DNA of 64,000 nt, from the NCBI RefSeq assembly GCF_018070575.1, contig NZ_JAGPXN010000008.1:205976-269975 (forward strand), written 5' to 3'. Shown here piece by piece: positions 1 through 7,674 of the stretch (position 1 is its first letter; every line of letters starts with the position of its first letter). The notes under the pieces are model-generated. The model saw only the letters and a list, made by a program, of their open reading frames with translations, was not told the origin of the DNA and ran no database searches. The translations under genes and the position numbers were made by a program. The DNA is from Micromonospora sp. C31 (GTDB lineage: Bacteria; Actinomycetota; Actinomycetes; Mycobacteriales; Micromonosporaceae).

Positions 1-1
1 C

Positions 2-445
2 GGCTACGCACTGCACGCCGTCACCTGGGAGGTGCCGGAGCGGTTGGCCCCCGACCGGGAGGGGCCCGGGGCGGCCGTCGAATGGGTGATCGGGCAGGTC
101 GGCCCGACCCTCGTCGAGCCCACGGGCCTGCTGGTCGGCAAGTCGCTCGGCTCGATGGCCACGCCGCTCGCGGCCGACCGCGGGCTGCCGGCCGTCTGGC
201 TCACCCCGCTGCTGCACGTGCCCGCCGTGGTCGACGGCCTGCGCCGCGCCACCGCGCCCTTCCTGCTGGTGGGCGGCACGGCGGACCCGTCCTGGGACGG
301 CTCGCTCGCCCGCCGGCTCACCCCGCACGTGGTGGAGGTCGAGCAGGCCGACCACGCGCTGATGGTGCCCGGCCCGCTGGCCCGCTCGGCGGAGGCGCTC
401 GGCCGGGTCTGCACGGCCGTCGAGGACTTCGTTCAGATCAGCTGA
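2..445 (+). CDS. Alpha/beta hydrolase, 5' end outside the window
   Basis: The reading frame is already open at the first bases, so only the C-terminal 147 codons are present. Visible family features are a nucleophile elbow GKSLGS (serine in the GxSxG position), a strand followed by an acid in GGTADPSWD, and a late histidine in EQADHAL. Together they give the Ser-Asp-His order of the alpha/beta hydrolase fold. A GTG at 32 could be mistaken for a start, but the frame continues upstream with plausible strand residues. The substrate cannot be told. The 3' end abuts the decayed gene on the other strand. Confidence 0.75.
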   Translation, partial: GYALHAVTWEVPERLAPDREGPGAAVEWVIGQVGPTLVEPTGLLVGKSLGSMATPLAADRGLPAVWLTPLLHVPAVVDGLRRATAPFLLVGGTADPSWDGSLARRLTPHVVEVEQADHALMVPGPLARSAEALGRVCTAVEDFVQIS

Positions 446-866
446 CCGGCATGTCCGGCGACGGCGCACCCGCTCGTCGCCGCTCGCCGTGTGCGCGTCC
501 AGCACCGCGTCGGCCAGCTTCACCACGTGCGCATCGCCGTGCCGCGCCGGCCGCGCGAAGACCTGCGCCGGGGCGCCGGTGGCCACCGGCGGTGGCGCGG
601 CCGGCTGCGTCGGGGCGTACACCGAGGTCACGGCCGCCGTCGCGGACCAGGCCGCGGCGACGCTCGCCGCCTACAGCGGCCGGGTGGGCGTGCGTACGAC
701 GCGGACGGCCCAGGTACGCGTCCAGCCAGCGGTGCACCGTCCGGTCGTGGCCGTGGCGGACCAGCGCCTCCACGGCCATCGGCCCGTGGTCGGAGAGCCC
801 GCCCTCGTACTCGGGGCCGGTGCGGTGCAGCCGTTGGTACGCCTCGTCCAGGATCGCCTCACCCAT
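438..866 (-). pseudogene. Questin oxidase-like gene with internal deletion and frameshift
   Basis: From the ATG at 866 the first ~52 residues read like the N-terminus of actinobacterial questin-oxidase-family proteins (GGLSDHGPMAVEALVRHGH, then HRWLDAY). The frame then becomes arginine-rich nonsense. In the +1 frame, directly after a stop at 671-673, a family-like C-terminal segment resumes from about 670 to 481 (AAWSATAAVTSVYAPTQ, later GDAHVVKLADAVLDAH). It runs on without its normal ending into the 3' end of the hydrolase gene. Intact members are over 300 residues, so most of the middle and the extreme C-terminus are missing. The family assignment comes from remembered motifs. Confidence 0.7.
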
Positions 867-872
867 GGGGCG

Positions 873-903
873 ATCTTCGGACCTGAACCGAGGTTCAGGT
901 CAA
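873..903 (-). promoter_or_regulatory. MerR-type operator-promoter upstream of the decayed gene
   Basis: A perfect inverted repeat with 9-bp arms ACCTGAACC / GGTTCAGGT and a 2-bp centre spans 881-900. On the minus strand it lies between a TTGACC -35 (898-903) and a GAAGAT -10 (873-878) with a 19-bp spacer. A long spacer occupied by a dyad is the hallmark of promoters activated by MerR-family regulators. The site also overlaps the last codons of the phosphoribosyltransferase gene. The cognate regulator is not in the window. Confidence 0.65.
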
Positions 904-1451
904 GTCGTCAGGTCGGCGCCGTCCACGAGCCCCCGGACGCGCAGTTCGGTGGCGACCGCCGGGGCGCAGTCGAGCACGACGGTGGCGGTGCCGACGGGCT
1001 CTGCGCCCCGCGCGGCGCAGATCTCGTAGAGCGCGCGTACCTGCGCCCCGGTGGCCACCCAGTCGTCCACCACCAGCACCCGGTCACCCCGGCCGACACC
1101 GTGGTCGCGTACGGCCAGGTCGACTTGCCGGCCCCGGAAGTCCGGCGGGCTCTGCGCCCAGGTGAGCGCCCCGGCGGGCAGCCGGCCGTCGCCCGGCTTG
1201 TGCGCCGGCACGAAGCCGACCCCGAGCGCCGTCGCGGCGAGCGGACCGAGCAGGTAGCCGGTGACCGCCGGCGAGACGACCACCGTGGGCCGGGCGGCCC
1301 GGAACGGCGCCACGAGGGCGGGCCCCAGCCGGGCGAGGACCTCCGGGTCCCGCCACCAGCCGGAGACGTCGCTGACCAGGTGGCTGGCGCCGGGGCCGGG
1401 GTCGATCCACCTGACCAGCGCGGCGAGGCGTCCGCTCAGCTCGGATGGCAT
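900..1451 (-). CDS. Phosphoribosyltransferase-family protein
   Basis: This 183-residue protein carries the PRPP-binding signature VLVVDDWVATGAQ of type I phosphoribosyltransferases. Before it comes a central strand region (VVVSPAVTGYLLGPLAATAL) where orotate and purine enzymes hold the substrate-side loop. The start at 1451 (MPSELSG) is chosen because GGAGG sits 9 nt upstream; the open frame runs to 1604, but that extension is Pro/Arg-rich and has no ribosome site. It could be a purine or orotate salvage enzyme or a regulator with the same fold; the base specificity cannot be read. Its last codons overlap the MerR-type promoter of the downstream pseudogene. Confidence 0.7.
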   Translation of the reverse strand: MPSELSGRLAALVRWIDPGPGASHLVSDVSGWWRDPEVLARLGPALVAPFRAARPTVVVSPAVTGYLLGPLAATALGVGFVPAHKPGDGRLPAGALTWAQSPPDFRGRQVDLAVRDHGVGRGDRVLVVDDWVATGAQVRALYEICAARGAEPVGTATVVLDCAPAVATELRVRGLVDGADLTT

Positions 1452-1688
1452 GCCCCCCATCCTCCGCCACGGCGGCGACCCGGACGGCCCGGCCCCGCCC
1501 CGCCCCGCACCGGCTCCGGGGCGTCGAGCCGCAGCCGTACCCGGGGCGCCCGGGCCACCACGGGTCGGATGATCGGCTACACGTATCACCGCAATTACGG
1601 CCATACCACTATGATCACGTTGACGTCGGAAGTGCTTCTCTCGTTACGGTCCGACCCGGTTTGTTGAGCAGGCGAAAGGACCGCACCG

Positions 1689-2381
1689 GTGGCTGGCAGG
1701 CACTCCCGTACCCGCATGTTCTCCTCGCCGGCCGGCATCGCGGCCACCGCGGCCGTCGGGGTCGCGCTCGCCGTGGGTGGCACCGTCGGTGCCGTCCAGT
1801 TGACCTCGGACGCGGAGACCGTCCGGCCGGTCGCCGTCGACGTCGCGCCCACCGGCCTGCCCACCGGTGCCGCCCCCACGTCGCCGGCCGTACCGCCCAG
1901 CGCCAGCACGTCGCCGAGCGTCAGCGCCTCACCGAGCGCGACCGCGAGCCCCAAGGCCGGCCGGTCCACCCAGGCCCCCTCCCGGAGCAAGCCGCGCACC
2001 ACCGCGCCGAAGCCCACCGCGCCGAAGCCCACCGCGCCGAAGCCCACCGCGCCGAAGCCCACCGCGCCGAAGAAGAGCAGCACCGTCCGCCCGGTCGTCG
2101 ACAGCGGCTCGTGTGGCGCCTCGTTCTACGCGGAGGGGCAGCTCACCGCCAACGGTGAGAACTTCGACCCGTCCGCGCTGACCGCCGCCCACAAGACCCT
2201 GCCGTTCAACACGAAGGTCCGGGTCACCAACCCGGCGAACGGCAGGTCCGTGACGGTGCGCATCAACGATCGTGGCCCCTTCGTCGAGGGGCGCTGCCTG
2301 GACCTGTCCCGGGCCGCCTTCGCCGACATCGCCTCGCTCGACGCCGGCCACGTCCAGGTCCGCTACGAGGTGCTCGGCTGA
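1689..2381 (+). CDS. RlpA-like double-psi beta-barrel secreted protein
   Basis: This 230-residue protein starts at a GTG with AAAGGA about 8 nt upstream. Residues 11-38 form a hydrophobic N-terminal segment (no lipobox cysteine), acting as signal peptide or anchor. Residues ~60-135 are a Ser/Pro/Thr spacer ending in four TAPKP repeats. The C-terminal ~95 residues match the RlpA double-psi barrel: GSCGASFYAEG, then LPFNTKVRVTNPANGRSV and INDRGPFVEGRCLDLSRAAF, with the conserved aspartate in NDRGPF. RlpA-type domains bind or cleave denuded peptidoglycan. The layout suggests an extracellular wall-facing domain on a flexible stalk. It appears to be monocistronic. Confidence 0.85.
   Translation: MAGRHSRTRMFSSPAGIAATAAVGVALAVGGTVGAVQLTSDAETVRPVAVDVAPTGLPTGAAPTSPAVPPSASTSPSVSASPSATASPKAGRSTQAPSRSKPRTTAPKPTAPKPTAPKPTAPKPTAPKKSSTVRPVVDSGSCGASFYAEGQLTANGENFDPSALTAAHKTLPFNTKVRVTNPANGRSVTVRINDRGPFVEGRCLDLSRAAFADIASLDAGHVQVRYEVLG
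2001..2072 (+). repeat. 15-bp tandem repeat coding the TAPKP stalk
   Basis: Four identical copies of accgcgccgaagccc plus a partial fifth encode Thr-Ala-Pro-Lys-Pro. Copy number can change in frame by slippage, altering the stalk length of the RlpA-like protein. Confidence 0.9.
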
Positions 2382-2481
2382 GCGCCCGCCGGGTCACGAT
2401 CGGCCCGCCGACTCGATCCGGGTGGGCAGAACATCCTCGTTCGACGGGTCAGGTTCATTCACCCGCACACGTCCATCAGGC

Positions 2482-3609
2482 ATGCTGTCCCTCGTACGCA
2501 CGCGACCCTTCCAGTCGGGCCCCGGCCCACTGAGCCCCGGATCCCGCGCCGGCCTCGGCGCGGCCTTCGTCCTGCTCGCGATCGTCTCGGCCGTGGAGCT
2601 GGCCGACGGCCGTGCGGCGAACTACATCGCGCTCATGGTGGCCGCGCCGTTCCTGACCGCGGCGCTGGCGTCGTGGCGGATCGTGCTCGGTGTGGGCCTG
2701 ACCGCCACCGCCCTGGGCGCCGGATTCGCGTTCGGCGAGGAGACCGTGGCGCTCCCCACCACGGTCGCCGTAGCGGGCATCGCGCTGGGCACCGCGATCG
2801 CGGTCGCCACGGCAGCCGTACGGCAGCGTCAGGCCGAGCGGATCGCCGAGCTGTCCCGGCTGGCCTCGGTCGCCCAGCAGGCCGTGCTGCGCCCGCTCGG
2901 TCCGCAGGTCGGCTCGCTCTCGGTGGCCGCCCGCTACATCTCCTCGACCGCGACCGCCGAGATCGGCGGTGACCTGTACGAGGCGGTCGACACGCCGTAC
3001 GGGGTGCGGATGATCATCGGCGACGTGCGGGGCAAGGGCCTCGACGCGGTGCGGCTCGCCAGCATCGTGCTGGGCTCGTACCGGCACGTGGCGTACGAGC
3101 GGGCGGACCTGCGGGCCGTCGTGACCGACCTGGACCGGGCGGTTGCCCGGAGCGTGGGCGACGAGGACTTCGTCACCGCCGCGCTGGTCGAGGAGCGGGG
3201 CGGCACGCTCACCATCGTCAACTGCGGGCACCCGCCGCCGCTGCTGCTGCGCCGGGGCGCCGTCATCCCGCTCGAACCGCCGGCCCCCGCCCCGCCACTG
3301 GGCTTCATGCCGGTGGTCCGCCCGCGGGTCGAGCGGTTGGAGCCCGGCGACCGGCTGCTGCTCTTCACCGACGGGCTCGGCGAGGCGCGCCGGGACGGCG
3401 AGTTCTTCCCGACCGCGGACCGGGCCTGGCGGCTGCTCGGCCACGGCACCGTCGGCGATGGGCTCGCCTCGCTGGAGACGGCTCTCGTCGAGTGGGTGCA
3501 CGGCCGGCTCGACGACGACATCGCCCTGGTCCTGATGGAGTACACGGGCTCGCGCGGCGCCGCGACGGTCGCCGTGCCGAGCTGGGAGGTCGGCGCGGCC
3601 GAGAGCTGA
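2482..3609 (+). CDS. Membrane-anchored PP2C/SpoIIE-type serine phosphatase
   Basis: Starting at the ATG at 2482 gives 375 residues; the preceding in-frame stretch is low-complexity and overlaps the RlpA gene. Residues ~18-115 contain about four hydrophobic segments. A short linker helix then leads into a SpoIIE-like PP2C domain with its metal-binding motifs: GGDLYEA, GDVRGKGLDA, NCGHPPPLL, LLFTDGLGEARR and DDDIALVLM. Such RsbU/SpoIIE-type phosphatases dephosphorylate anti-anti-sigma factors. There is no PAS, GAF or HAMP sensor, so the membrane segments are the likely sensory part. No partner anti-sigma gene is adjacent. The ribosome site is weak (only an AGG close to the ATG). Confidence 0.85.
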   Translation: MLSLVRTRPFQSGPGPLSPGSRAGLGAAFVLLAIVSAVELADGRAANYIALMVAAPFLTAALASWRIVLGVGLTATALGAGFAFGEETVALPTTVAVAGIALGTAIAVATAAVRQRQAERIAELSRLASVAQQAVLRPLGPQVGSLSVAARYISSTATAEIGGDLYEAVDTPYGVRMIIGDVRGKGLDAVRLASIVLGSYRHVAYERADLRAVVTDLDRAVARSVGDEDFVTAALVEERGGTLTIVNCGHPPPLLLRRGAVIPLEPPAPAPPLGFMPVVRPRVERLEPGDRLLLFTDGLGEARRDGEFFPTADRAWRLLGHGTVGDGLASLETALVEWVHGRLDDDIALVLMEYTGSRGAATVAVPSWEVGAAES

Positions 3610-3698
3610 GCCGCCCCTGCCGCGCATGTCCGTTCGCAACCCGAACGGGAAGTGTGTAATCGCCGTCACTTCTGAGATCGGCTTGTCGCTGCCTACCC

Positions 3699-3732
3699 AT
3701 CGGTAATACAGTCTGGGTTACTGATCGGTAAC
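3699..3732. promoter_or_regulatory. Putative repressor operator upstream of the acyl-CoA dehydrogenase
   Basis: An imperfect palindrome GTTACTGATCGGTAAC (14 of 16 positions symmetric) lies at 3717-3732. Its half-site ATCGGTAA is repeated in direct orientation at 3699-3706. It lies about 20 nt before the start codon, where a TetR-type lipid-metabolism repressor would be expected to act. The regulator is not identified. Confidence 0.45.
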
Positions 3733-3753
3733 ACCTGTCCGGAAGCGGGGCCA

Positions 3754-5616
3754 GTGAGCATGACCCACTACAAGAGCAACCTTCGGGACCTCGAGTTCAA
3801 CCTCTTCGAGGTCTTCGGGGCGGACCAGGCGTTCAGCCAGGAGCCGTACACGGACCTGGATGTCGACACCGCGCGCGACATCCTCGCCGAGGTCGACCGC
3901 CTCGCCCGCGAGGATCTGGCCGCCAGCTACACGGACAGCGACCGTAACCCGCCGGTCTTCGACCCGGCCACGCACACCGCGCCGCTGCCGGAGCCGTTCA
4001 AGAAGTCGTACCGGACGTTCATGGAATCCGAGTTCTGGCGGCTGGAGCTCCCGACCGAGCTGGACGGCAGCAACGCGCCCCGGGCGCTGGTGTGGTCGCT
4101 CGCCGAGCTGATCCTCGGCGCCAACGCCGCCGTGTGGATGTACTCCTCCGGGCCGTCCTTCGCGCACGTGCTGCAGGTCGAGGGCACCGAGCAGCAGAAG
4201 CGGTGGGCGAAGCTCTTCGCTGACAAGCAGTGGGGTTCCACGATGGTGCTCACCGAGCCGGACGCCGGCTCGGACGTGGGCGCCGGCCGGGCACGCGCCA
4301 TCCAGCAGCCCGACGGCTCCTGGCACATCGAGGGCGTGAAGCGCTTCATCACGTCCGCCGAGCACGACCTGAGCGACAACATCATCCACTACGTGCTGGC
4401 CCGTCCGGTCGGCGTCGAGGGTGTCGGCGGCCCGGGCACCAAGGGCCTGTCCCTCTTCGTGGTGCCGAAGTACCACTTCGACGAGAACACCGGCGAGCTG
4501 GGCGAGCGCAACGGCGTCTTCGCCACCAACGTCGAGCACAAGATGGGCCTGAAGGTCTCCAACACCTGCGAGGTGACCTTCGGCGAGCACGGCCTGCCGG
4601 CCAAGGGCTGGCTGCTGGGCGAGAAGCACGAGGGCATCCGGCAGATGTTCATGATCATTGAGAACGCCCGGATGATGGTCGGCACCAAGGCCATCGCCAC
4701 CCTCTCGACCGGCTACCTGAACGCCCTGGAGTACGCCAAGAACCGGGTGCAGGGCGCCGACCTGACCCAGATGGCGGACAAGACCGCGCCGCGCGTCACG
4801 ATCACCCACCACCCGGACGTGCGCCGCTCGCTGATGCTGCAGAAGTCGTACGCCGAGGGCCTGCGCGCCCTGGTCTGCTACACCGCCACCTGGCAGGACA
4901 AGGTCGCCATCGCCGAGGCGGCGGGCGACGAGAAGGCGACCAAGCTCGCCAAGCGGGTCAACGACCTGCTCCTCCCGCTGGTCAAGGGCGTCGGCTCGGA
5001 GCGGGCGTACGAGCTGCTCGGCCACGAGTCGCTGCAGACCTTCGGCGGTTCCGGCTTCCTTCAGGACTACCCCCTGGAGCAGTACGTCCGGGACGCCAAG
5101 ATCGACACCCTCTACGAGGGCACCACGGCGATCCAGAGCCTCGACCTCATCTTCCGCAAGATCGTCCGGGACAACGGCAAGGCCCTGATGGCGGTTGCCG
5201 GCGAGATCCAGGAGTTCATCGCCACCGAGGCCGGCAACGGCCAGCTCAAGGAGGAACGGCAGGCGCTGGGCAAGGCGCTCGCCGAGATCCAGAACATGAT
5301 CGGCGTGATGACCGGCTGGCTCGGCGAGGCGCAGGGCGGGGACACCCGGGCGCTCTACAAGGTCGGTCTGAGCAGCCGCCGCTTCCTGCTGGCGATCGGC
5401 GACCTGGTCGTCGGTTGGCTGCTGCAGAAGCAGGCCGACGTGGCGCTGAAGGCCCTGGCCGGCGAGGTCTCCGCCGCCGACAAGGCGTTCTACACCGGCA
5501 AGGTGGCCGCCGCCCGGTTCTTCGCCCGCGAGGTGCTGCCGCGCATCGGCGCCGACCGCCGGATCGTCGAGGGCACCGACCTGGACATCATGGACCTCCC
5601 GGAGGAGGCCTTCTGA
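3754..5616 (+). CDS. Acyl-CoA dehydrogenase, FadE5-like
   Basis: The product has 620 residues and opens [20 protein letters not shown], the N-terminus typical of mycobacterial FadE5 and its actinobacterial relatives. These long acyl-CoA dehydrogenases carry extra N- and C-terminal segments. The flavin/substrate region reads [13 protein letters not shown], and the base glutamate lies in [10 protein letters not shown] at about residue 455. The enzyme oxidises acyl-CoA to trans-2-enoyl-CoA using FAD in the first step of beta-oxidation. GTG 3754 is preferred because GGAAG lies ~9 nt upstream; ATG 3760 is the alternative. It stands alone, followed by a strong terminator; no fadA/fadB partner is adjacent. 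Confidence 0.9.
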   Translation: MSMTHYKSNLRDLEFNLFEVFGADQAFSQEPYTDLDVDTARDILAEVDRLAREDLAASYTDSDRNPPVFDPATHTAPLPEPFKKSYRTFMESEFWRLELPTELDGSNAPRALVWSLAELILGANAAVWMYSSGPSFAHVLQVEGTEQQKRWAKLFADKQWGSTMVLTEPDAGSDVGAGRARAIQQPDGSWHIEGVKRFITSAEHDLSDNIIHYVLARPVGVEGVGGPGTKGLSLFVVPKYHFDENTGELGERNGVFATNVEHKMGLKVSNTCEVTFGEHGLPAKGWLLGEKHEGIRQMFMIIENARMMVGTKAIATLSTGYLNALEYAKNRVQGADLTQMADKTAPRVTITHHPDVRRSLMLQKSYAEGLRALVCYTATWQDKVAIAEAAGDEKATKLAKRVNDLLLPLVKGVGSERAYELLGHESLQTFGGSGFLQDYPLEQYVRDAKIDTLYEGTTAIQSLDLIFRKIVRDNGKALMAVAGEIQEFIATEAGNGQLKEERQALGKALAEIQNMIGVMTGWLGEAQGGDTRALYKVGLSSRRFLLAIGDLVVGWLLQKQADVALKALAGEVSAADKAFYTGKVAAARFFAREVLPRIGADRRIVEGTDLDIMDLPEEAF

Positions 5617-5678
5617 GGTACGCCGTAGCGCTTCAGGGCGCAGCGGTGGCGCCGGGGAGGACCCGACGCTGATCGGCA

Positions 5679-5712
5679 CGACGGCCGGCGGGCAGCAGTC
5701 CGCCGGCCGTCG
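5679..5712 (+). terminator. Terminator of the acyl-CoA dehydrogenase gene
   Basis: A perfect 13-bp stem (5679-5691 with 5700-5712) has an 8-nt loop and sits 63 nt after the stop codon. It is followed by a short T-containing tract (gtcgttcc). Confidence 0.8.
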
Positions 5713-5956
5713 TCGTTCCTCTGCCGCGTCGGACGCTGGCCCTGCGCCGGAGGCCAGTTTCGGCCCGGCGGCTGCCCCCGGTCGGCGACTGCCCCTGGGC
5801 CGGTCGCCGATTCCCGCTGGACGCTGACCCCGGACCTGGCGCTGCCCGCGTCACGGGCTCTCTGCGGCAGCCCAAGGTCCATGCAGCACGCTGGGGACGC
5901 CGGAGGGGCCTTACCTAGCGTCACGAGGTCCCTTTCCTCCCACCCTTCCCTCTTCG

Positions 5957-6029
5957 CGCTTTGCTCTGCAGCCACGGAGGCACCAGTGACGCTGCGTGCC
6001 TGGTGCGTCCGCGGCTGCAGAGCAAAGCG
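5957..6029. repeat. 30-bp-arm inverted repeat (REP/MITE-like hairpin)
   Basis: Left arm 5957-5986 and right arm 6000-6029 are complementary at 28 of 30 positions around a 13-nt loop. The outer 17 bases (CGCTTTGCTCTGCAGCC and its complement) match perfectly. It is far from any gene end and has no T tract, so a simple terminator role is unlikely. A palindromic repeat element or a structured RNA is possible. Confidence 0.75.
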
Positions 6030-6066
6030 TCTGCGGGGTGGTGGCGATGGTGACCGTCGACCGCGT

Positions 6067-6080
6067 TACTTCGCGAAGTA
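6067..6080. promoter_or_regulatory. 14-bp perfect palindrome
   Basis: TACTTCGCGAAGTA is perfectly self-complementary and lies in non-coding DNA 265 nt before the DUF6458 gene. The form suits a dimeric repressor site, but no recognisable promoter is attached. Confidence 0.35.
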
Positions 6081-6344
6081 CAAGCACTATGTCCGTTTGG
6101 AGGATCGCGGCACCGAACAACCGCCGCTACGTTCCGTTATGGGCGCGCATCTTCACGCTCAGTCACTCTGGGCAGTTGGCCGACGGGTGTCGGGGTGGCC
6201 GGCCGGGACATCGCGGGCTGCCGGAACGAAGCTCACCCCGCTATTCGCGGGTGCCATCCGGGTAGTCGGGCGGTGTGGCGGGTAACCGTCGCAAGGCCAC
6301 GTCAGAGAACGCCCAGAGCCACCGCACGGGGGAGTGCAGCGCAC

Positions 6345-6614
6345 ATGGGCATTGGTAGCGGGATCTTCCTGATCGCCATCGGCGCGATCCTGACCTTCGC
6401 CATCAGAGCCAACGTCTGGTGGGTCGACCTGCGCGCGGTCGGCTGGGTGTTCATCCTGGCCGGGCTGGGCGTTCTGCTCACCACGCTCTGGTTCTGGCAG
6501 GACCGTCGCAAGCGGGCGCGAACCCTGATCGTCGAGGAGAACCGGCTCTCACACCCGACCGCGATGATGCCACCGCCGCCCGATCCGCCGCCGCCGACGG
6601 CGCCACCGTCCTGA
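6345..6614 (+). CDS. Small membrane protein, DUF6458 family
   Basis: The ATG at 6345 has GGGGGAG about 10 nt upstream and gives 89 residues. The N-terminus MGIGSGIFLIAIGAILTFAI is the DUF6458 signature. Two membrane segments (about 5-22 and 30-48) are followed by a basic stretch QDRRKRAR and a proline-rich cytoplasmic tail. The function of the family is unknown. A paralogue lies 720 bp downstream on the same strand, beyond an oppositely oriented SixA gene. Confidence 0.85.
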   Translation: MGIGSGIFLIAIGAILTFAIRANVWWVDLRAVGWVFILAGLGVLLTTLWFWQDRRKRARTLIVEENRLSHPTAMMPPPPDPPPPTAPPS

Positions 6615-6647
6615 GCCGCCACCGGCGGCCGTGCGGAGCCGCCGTCT

Positions 6648-6683
6648 TGAGCCACCCGCCACGCGACGCCGGCGGGTGGCTCA
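6648..6683. terminator. Bidirectional terminator between the DUF6458 and SixA genes
   Basis: A perfect 13-bp stem TGAGCCACCCGCC / GGCGGGTGGCTCA with a 10-nt loop lies between convergent genes. Its right arm contains the stop codon of the SixA-like gene. Confidence 0.8.
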
Positions 6684-7217
6684 GCCGCGTGTGGTGTGCC
6701 GGTCGACGATCGGCGCCCTGTTCGGGCCGAGTTCCGACCAGGCGACCCTCAGCCGGTGCACCGCCAGGTCGCTGGTGCGCATCCCGTCCTGGTCCGCCCG
6801 CTCGGGGTCGAGCAGCGCCGAGAGCAGCGAGATGCCCGGGTTGTGCGCGATCAGCAGCACCGTACGGGCGGTCGGATCCACGTCACGGGCCAGCGTGAGC
6901 AGGTCCTCCGGCTGGGCCTCGTACGCGTCAGCCGCGTATCGCACGACGGGGGCGGGGCCGGCCGAACCGCCCTCCGGCGGGGATCCGGTCATGCCCATCG
7001 CCACGCCGTGCCAGGTCTCCCGGGTGCGTCGGGCGGTCGAGCAGATGACCACGTCCGGCAGCAGCTCGTGCTTGGCCAGCCAGGCGCCGGCCGCGGCCGC
7101 GTCGGCCTGACCCCGCGCGGCCAGGGGACGCTGGGCGTCCGGCCCATCGCCGGGTGGCTCGGCCTTGGCGTGCCGGAGCAGCACCAGAGCGCGCCCCTGG
7201 GCGCAAGCGTCCGTCAT
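6681..7217 (-). CDS. SixA-like phosphohistidine phosphatase
   Basis: This 178-residue protein has the histidine-phosphatase RHG-type motif as LVLLRHAKAEPPG near residue 12, the SixA form (RHAKAE). It also has an R-x-x-[ER] region CSTARRTRETW and the second catalytic histidine in VLLIAHNPGISLL. In E. coli SixA removes phosphate from histidine in the nitrogen phosphotransfer system; in actinobacteria the target is not established. It lies between two same-strand DUF6458 genes and points against them. Confidence 0.85.
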   Translation of the reverse strand: MTDACAQGRALVLLRHAKAEPPGDGPDAQRPLAARGQADAAAAGAWLAKHELLPDVVICSTARRTRETWHGVAMGMTGSPPEGGSAGPAPVVRYAADAYEAQPEDLLTLARDVDPTARTVLLIAHNPGISLLSALLDPERADQDGMRTSDLAVHRLRVAWSELGPNRAPIVDRHTTRG

Positions 7218-7332
7218 GTCCCCAGCTTGCCCGATTGGCGATCCGAGCGCCTGGGTAAGTCGATGGATGCCGCACCCTCACCGATGGCCGCGGCGGAAGG
7301 AAACGCCAGGGGACAGCCGAGGAGGCGACGAG

Positions 7333-7617
7333 ATGGGCTTTGGTGGCAGTATCTTCCTGATCGCGTTGGGTGCGATCTTCGCGTTCGCCGTGGAGGCGGA
7401 TCTCGGCTGGCTCAACCTGGCCGTGGTCGGCTGGGTGCTGATGCTCGCCGGGGTGGCCGGGCTGCTGCTCACCCTCTACTTCTGGAACTCGCGCCGCCGC
7501 ACGGTGGCCGCCCCGGTGCGCGGCGAGCGGGTGGTCGCCGAGCAGGTCGTGCCGGTGCAGGACGACCGGGTCGTGGAGGAGTACCGCGAGGTGCGTCGGC
7601 CGCGCCGCACCGTCTGA
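7333..7617 (+). CDS. Small membrane protein, DUF6458 family (paralogue)
   Basis: The ATG at 7333 has GAGGAGG 7 nt upstream and gives 94 residues. MGFGGSIFLIALGAIFAFAV is nearly identical to the start of the protein at 6345. Two membrane helices are followed by a basic stop-transfer (NSRRR) and a charged tail with repeated valine and glutamate (VVAEQVVPVQDDRVVEEYRE) in place of the proline tail of the paralogue. The pair probably arose by duplication and diverged in the cytoplasmic tail. Function unknown. Confidence 0.85.
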   Translation: MGFGGSIFLIALGAIFAFAVEADLGWLNLAVVGWVLMLAGVAGLLLTLYFWNSRRRTVAAPVRGERVVAEQVVPVQDDRVVEEYREVRRPRRTV

Positions 7618-7636
7618 AACACGGAACACGTTCTTT

Positions 7637-7666
7637 CGGGGGCTCCGCCACGCGGCGGGGCCCCCG
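7637..7666. terminator. Bidirectional terminator
   Basis: A 13-bp stem (7637-7649 with 7654-7666, one G-T pair) has a tetraloop acgc. It lies between the convergent DUF6458 and TrhA genes. Confidence 0.8.
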
Positions 7667-7674
7667 TCGTTCCG

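Larger units (their letters stand above)
5713..6344. other. Long non-coding gap
   Basis: No convincing gene is seen in about 630 bases: the open frames on both strands are short, rich in Arg/Pro and lack ribosome sites. The stretch holds the long hairpin at 5957-6029 and the palindrome at 6067-6080. Base composition is more mixed than in the neighbouring coding DNA (for example around 6060-6130). Confidence 0.6.

Noticed and set aside
1604..1688. Cyclic di-AMP (ydaO-type) riboswitch before the RlpA-like gene
   Set aside because: Such switches often precede wall-lytic genes in actinobacteria, but the leader is too short and none of the conserved cores is present.
5880..6290. Possible small genes in the 730-bp gap
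   Set aside because: Several frames open on both strands, but none has a ribosome site, a plausible protein composition or a recognisable motif.
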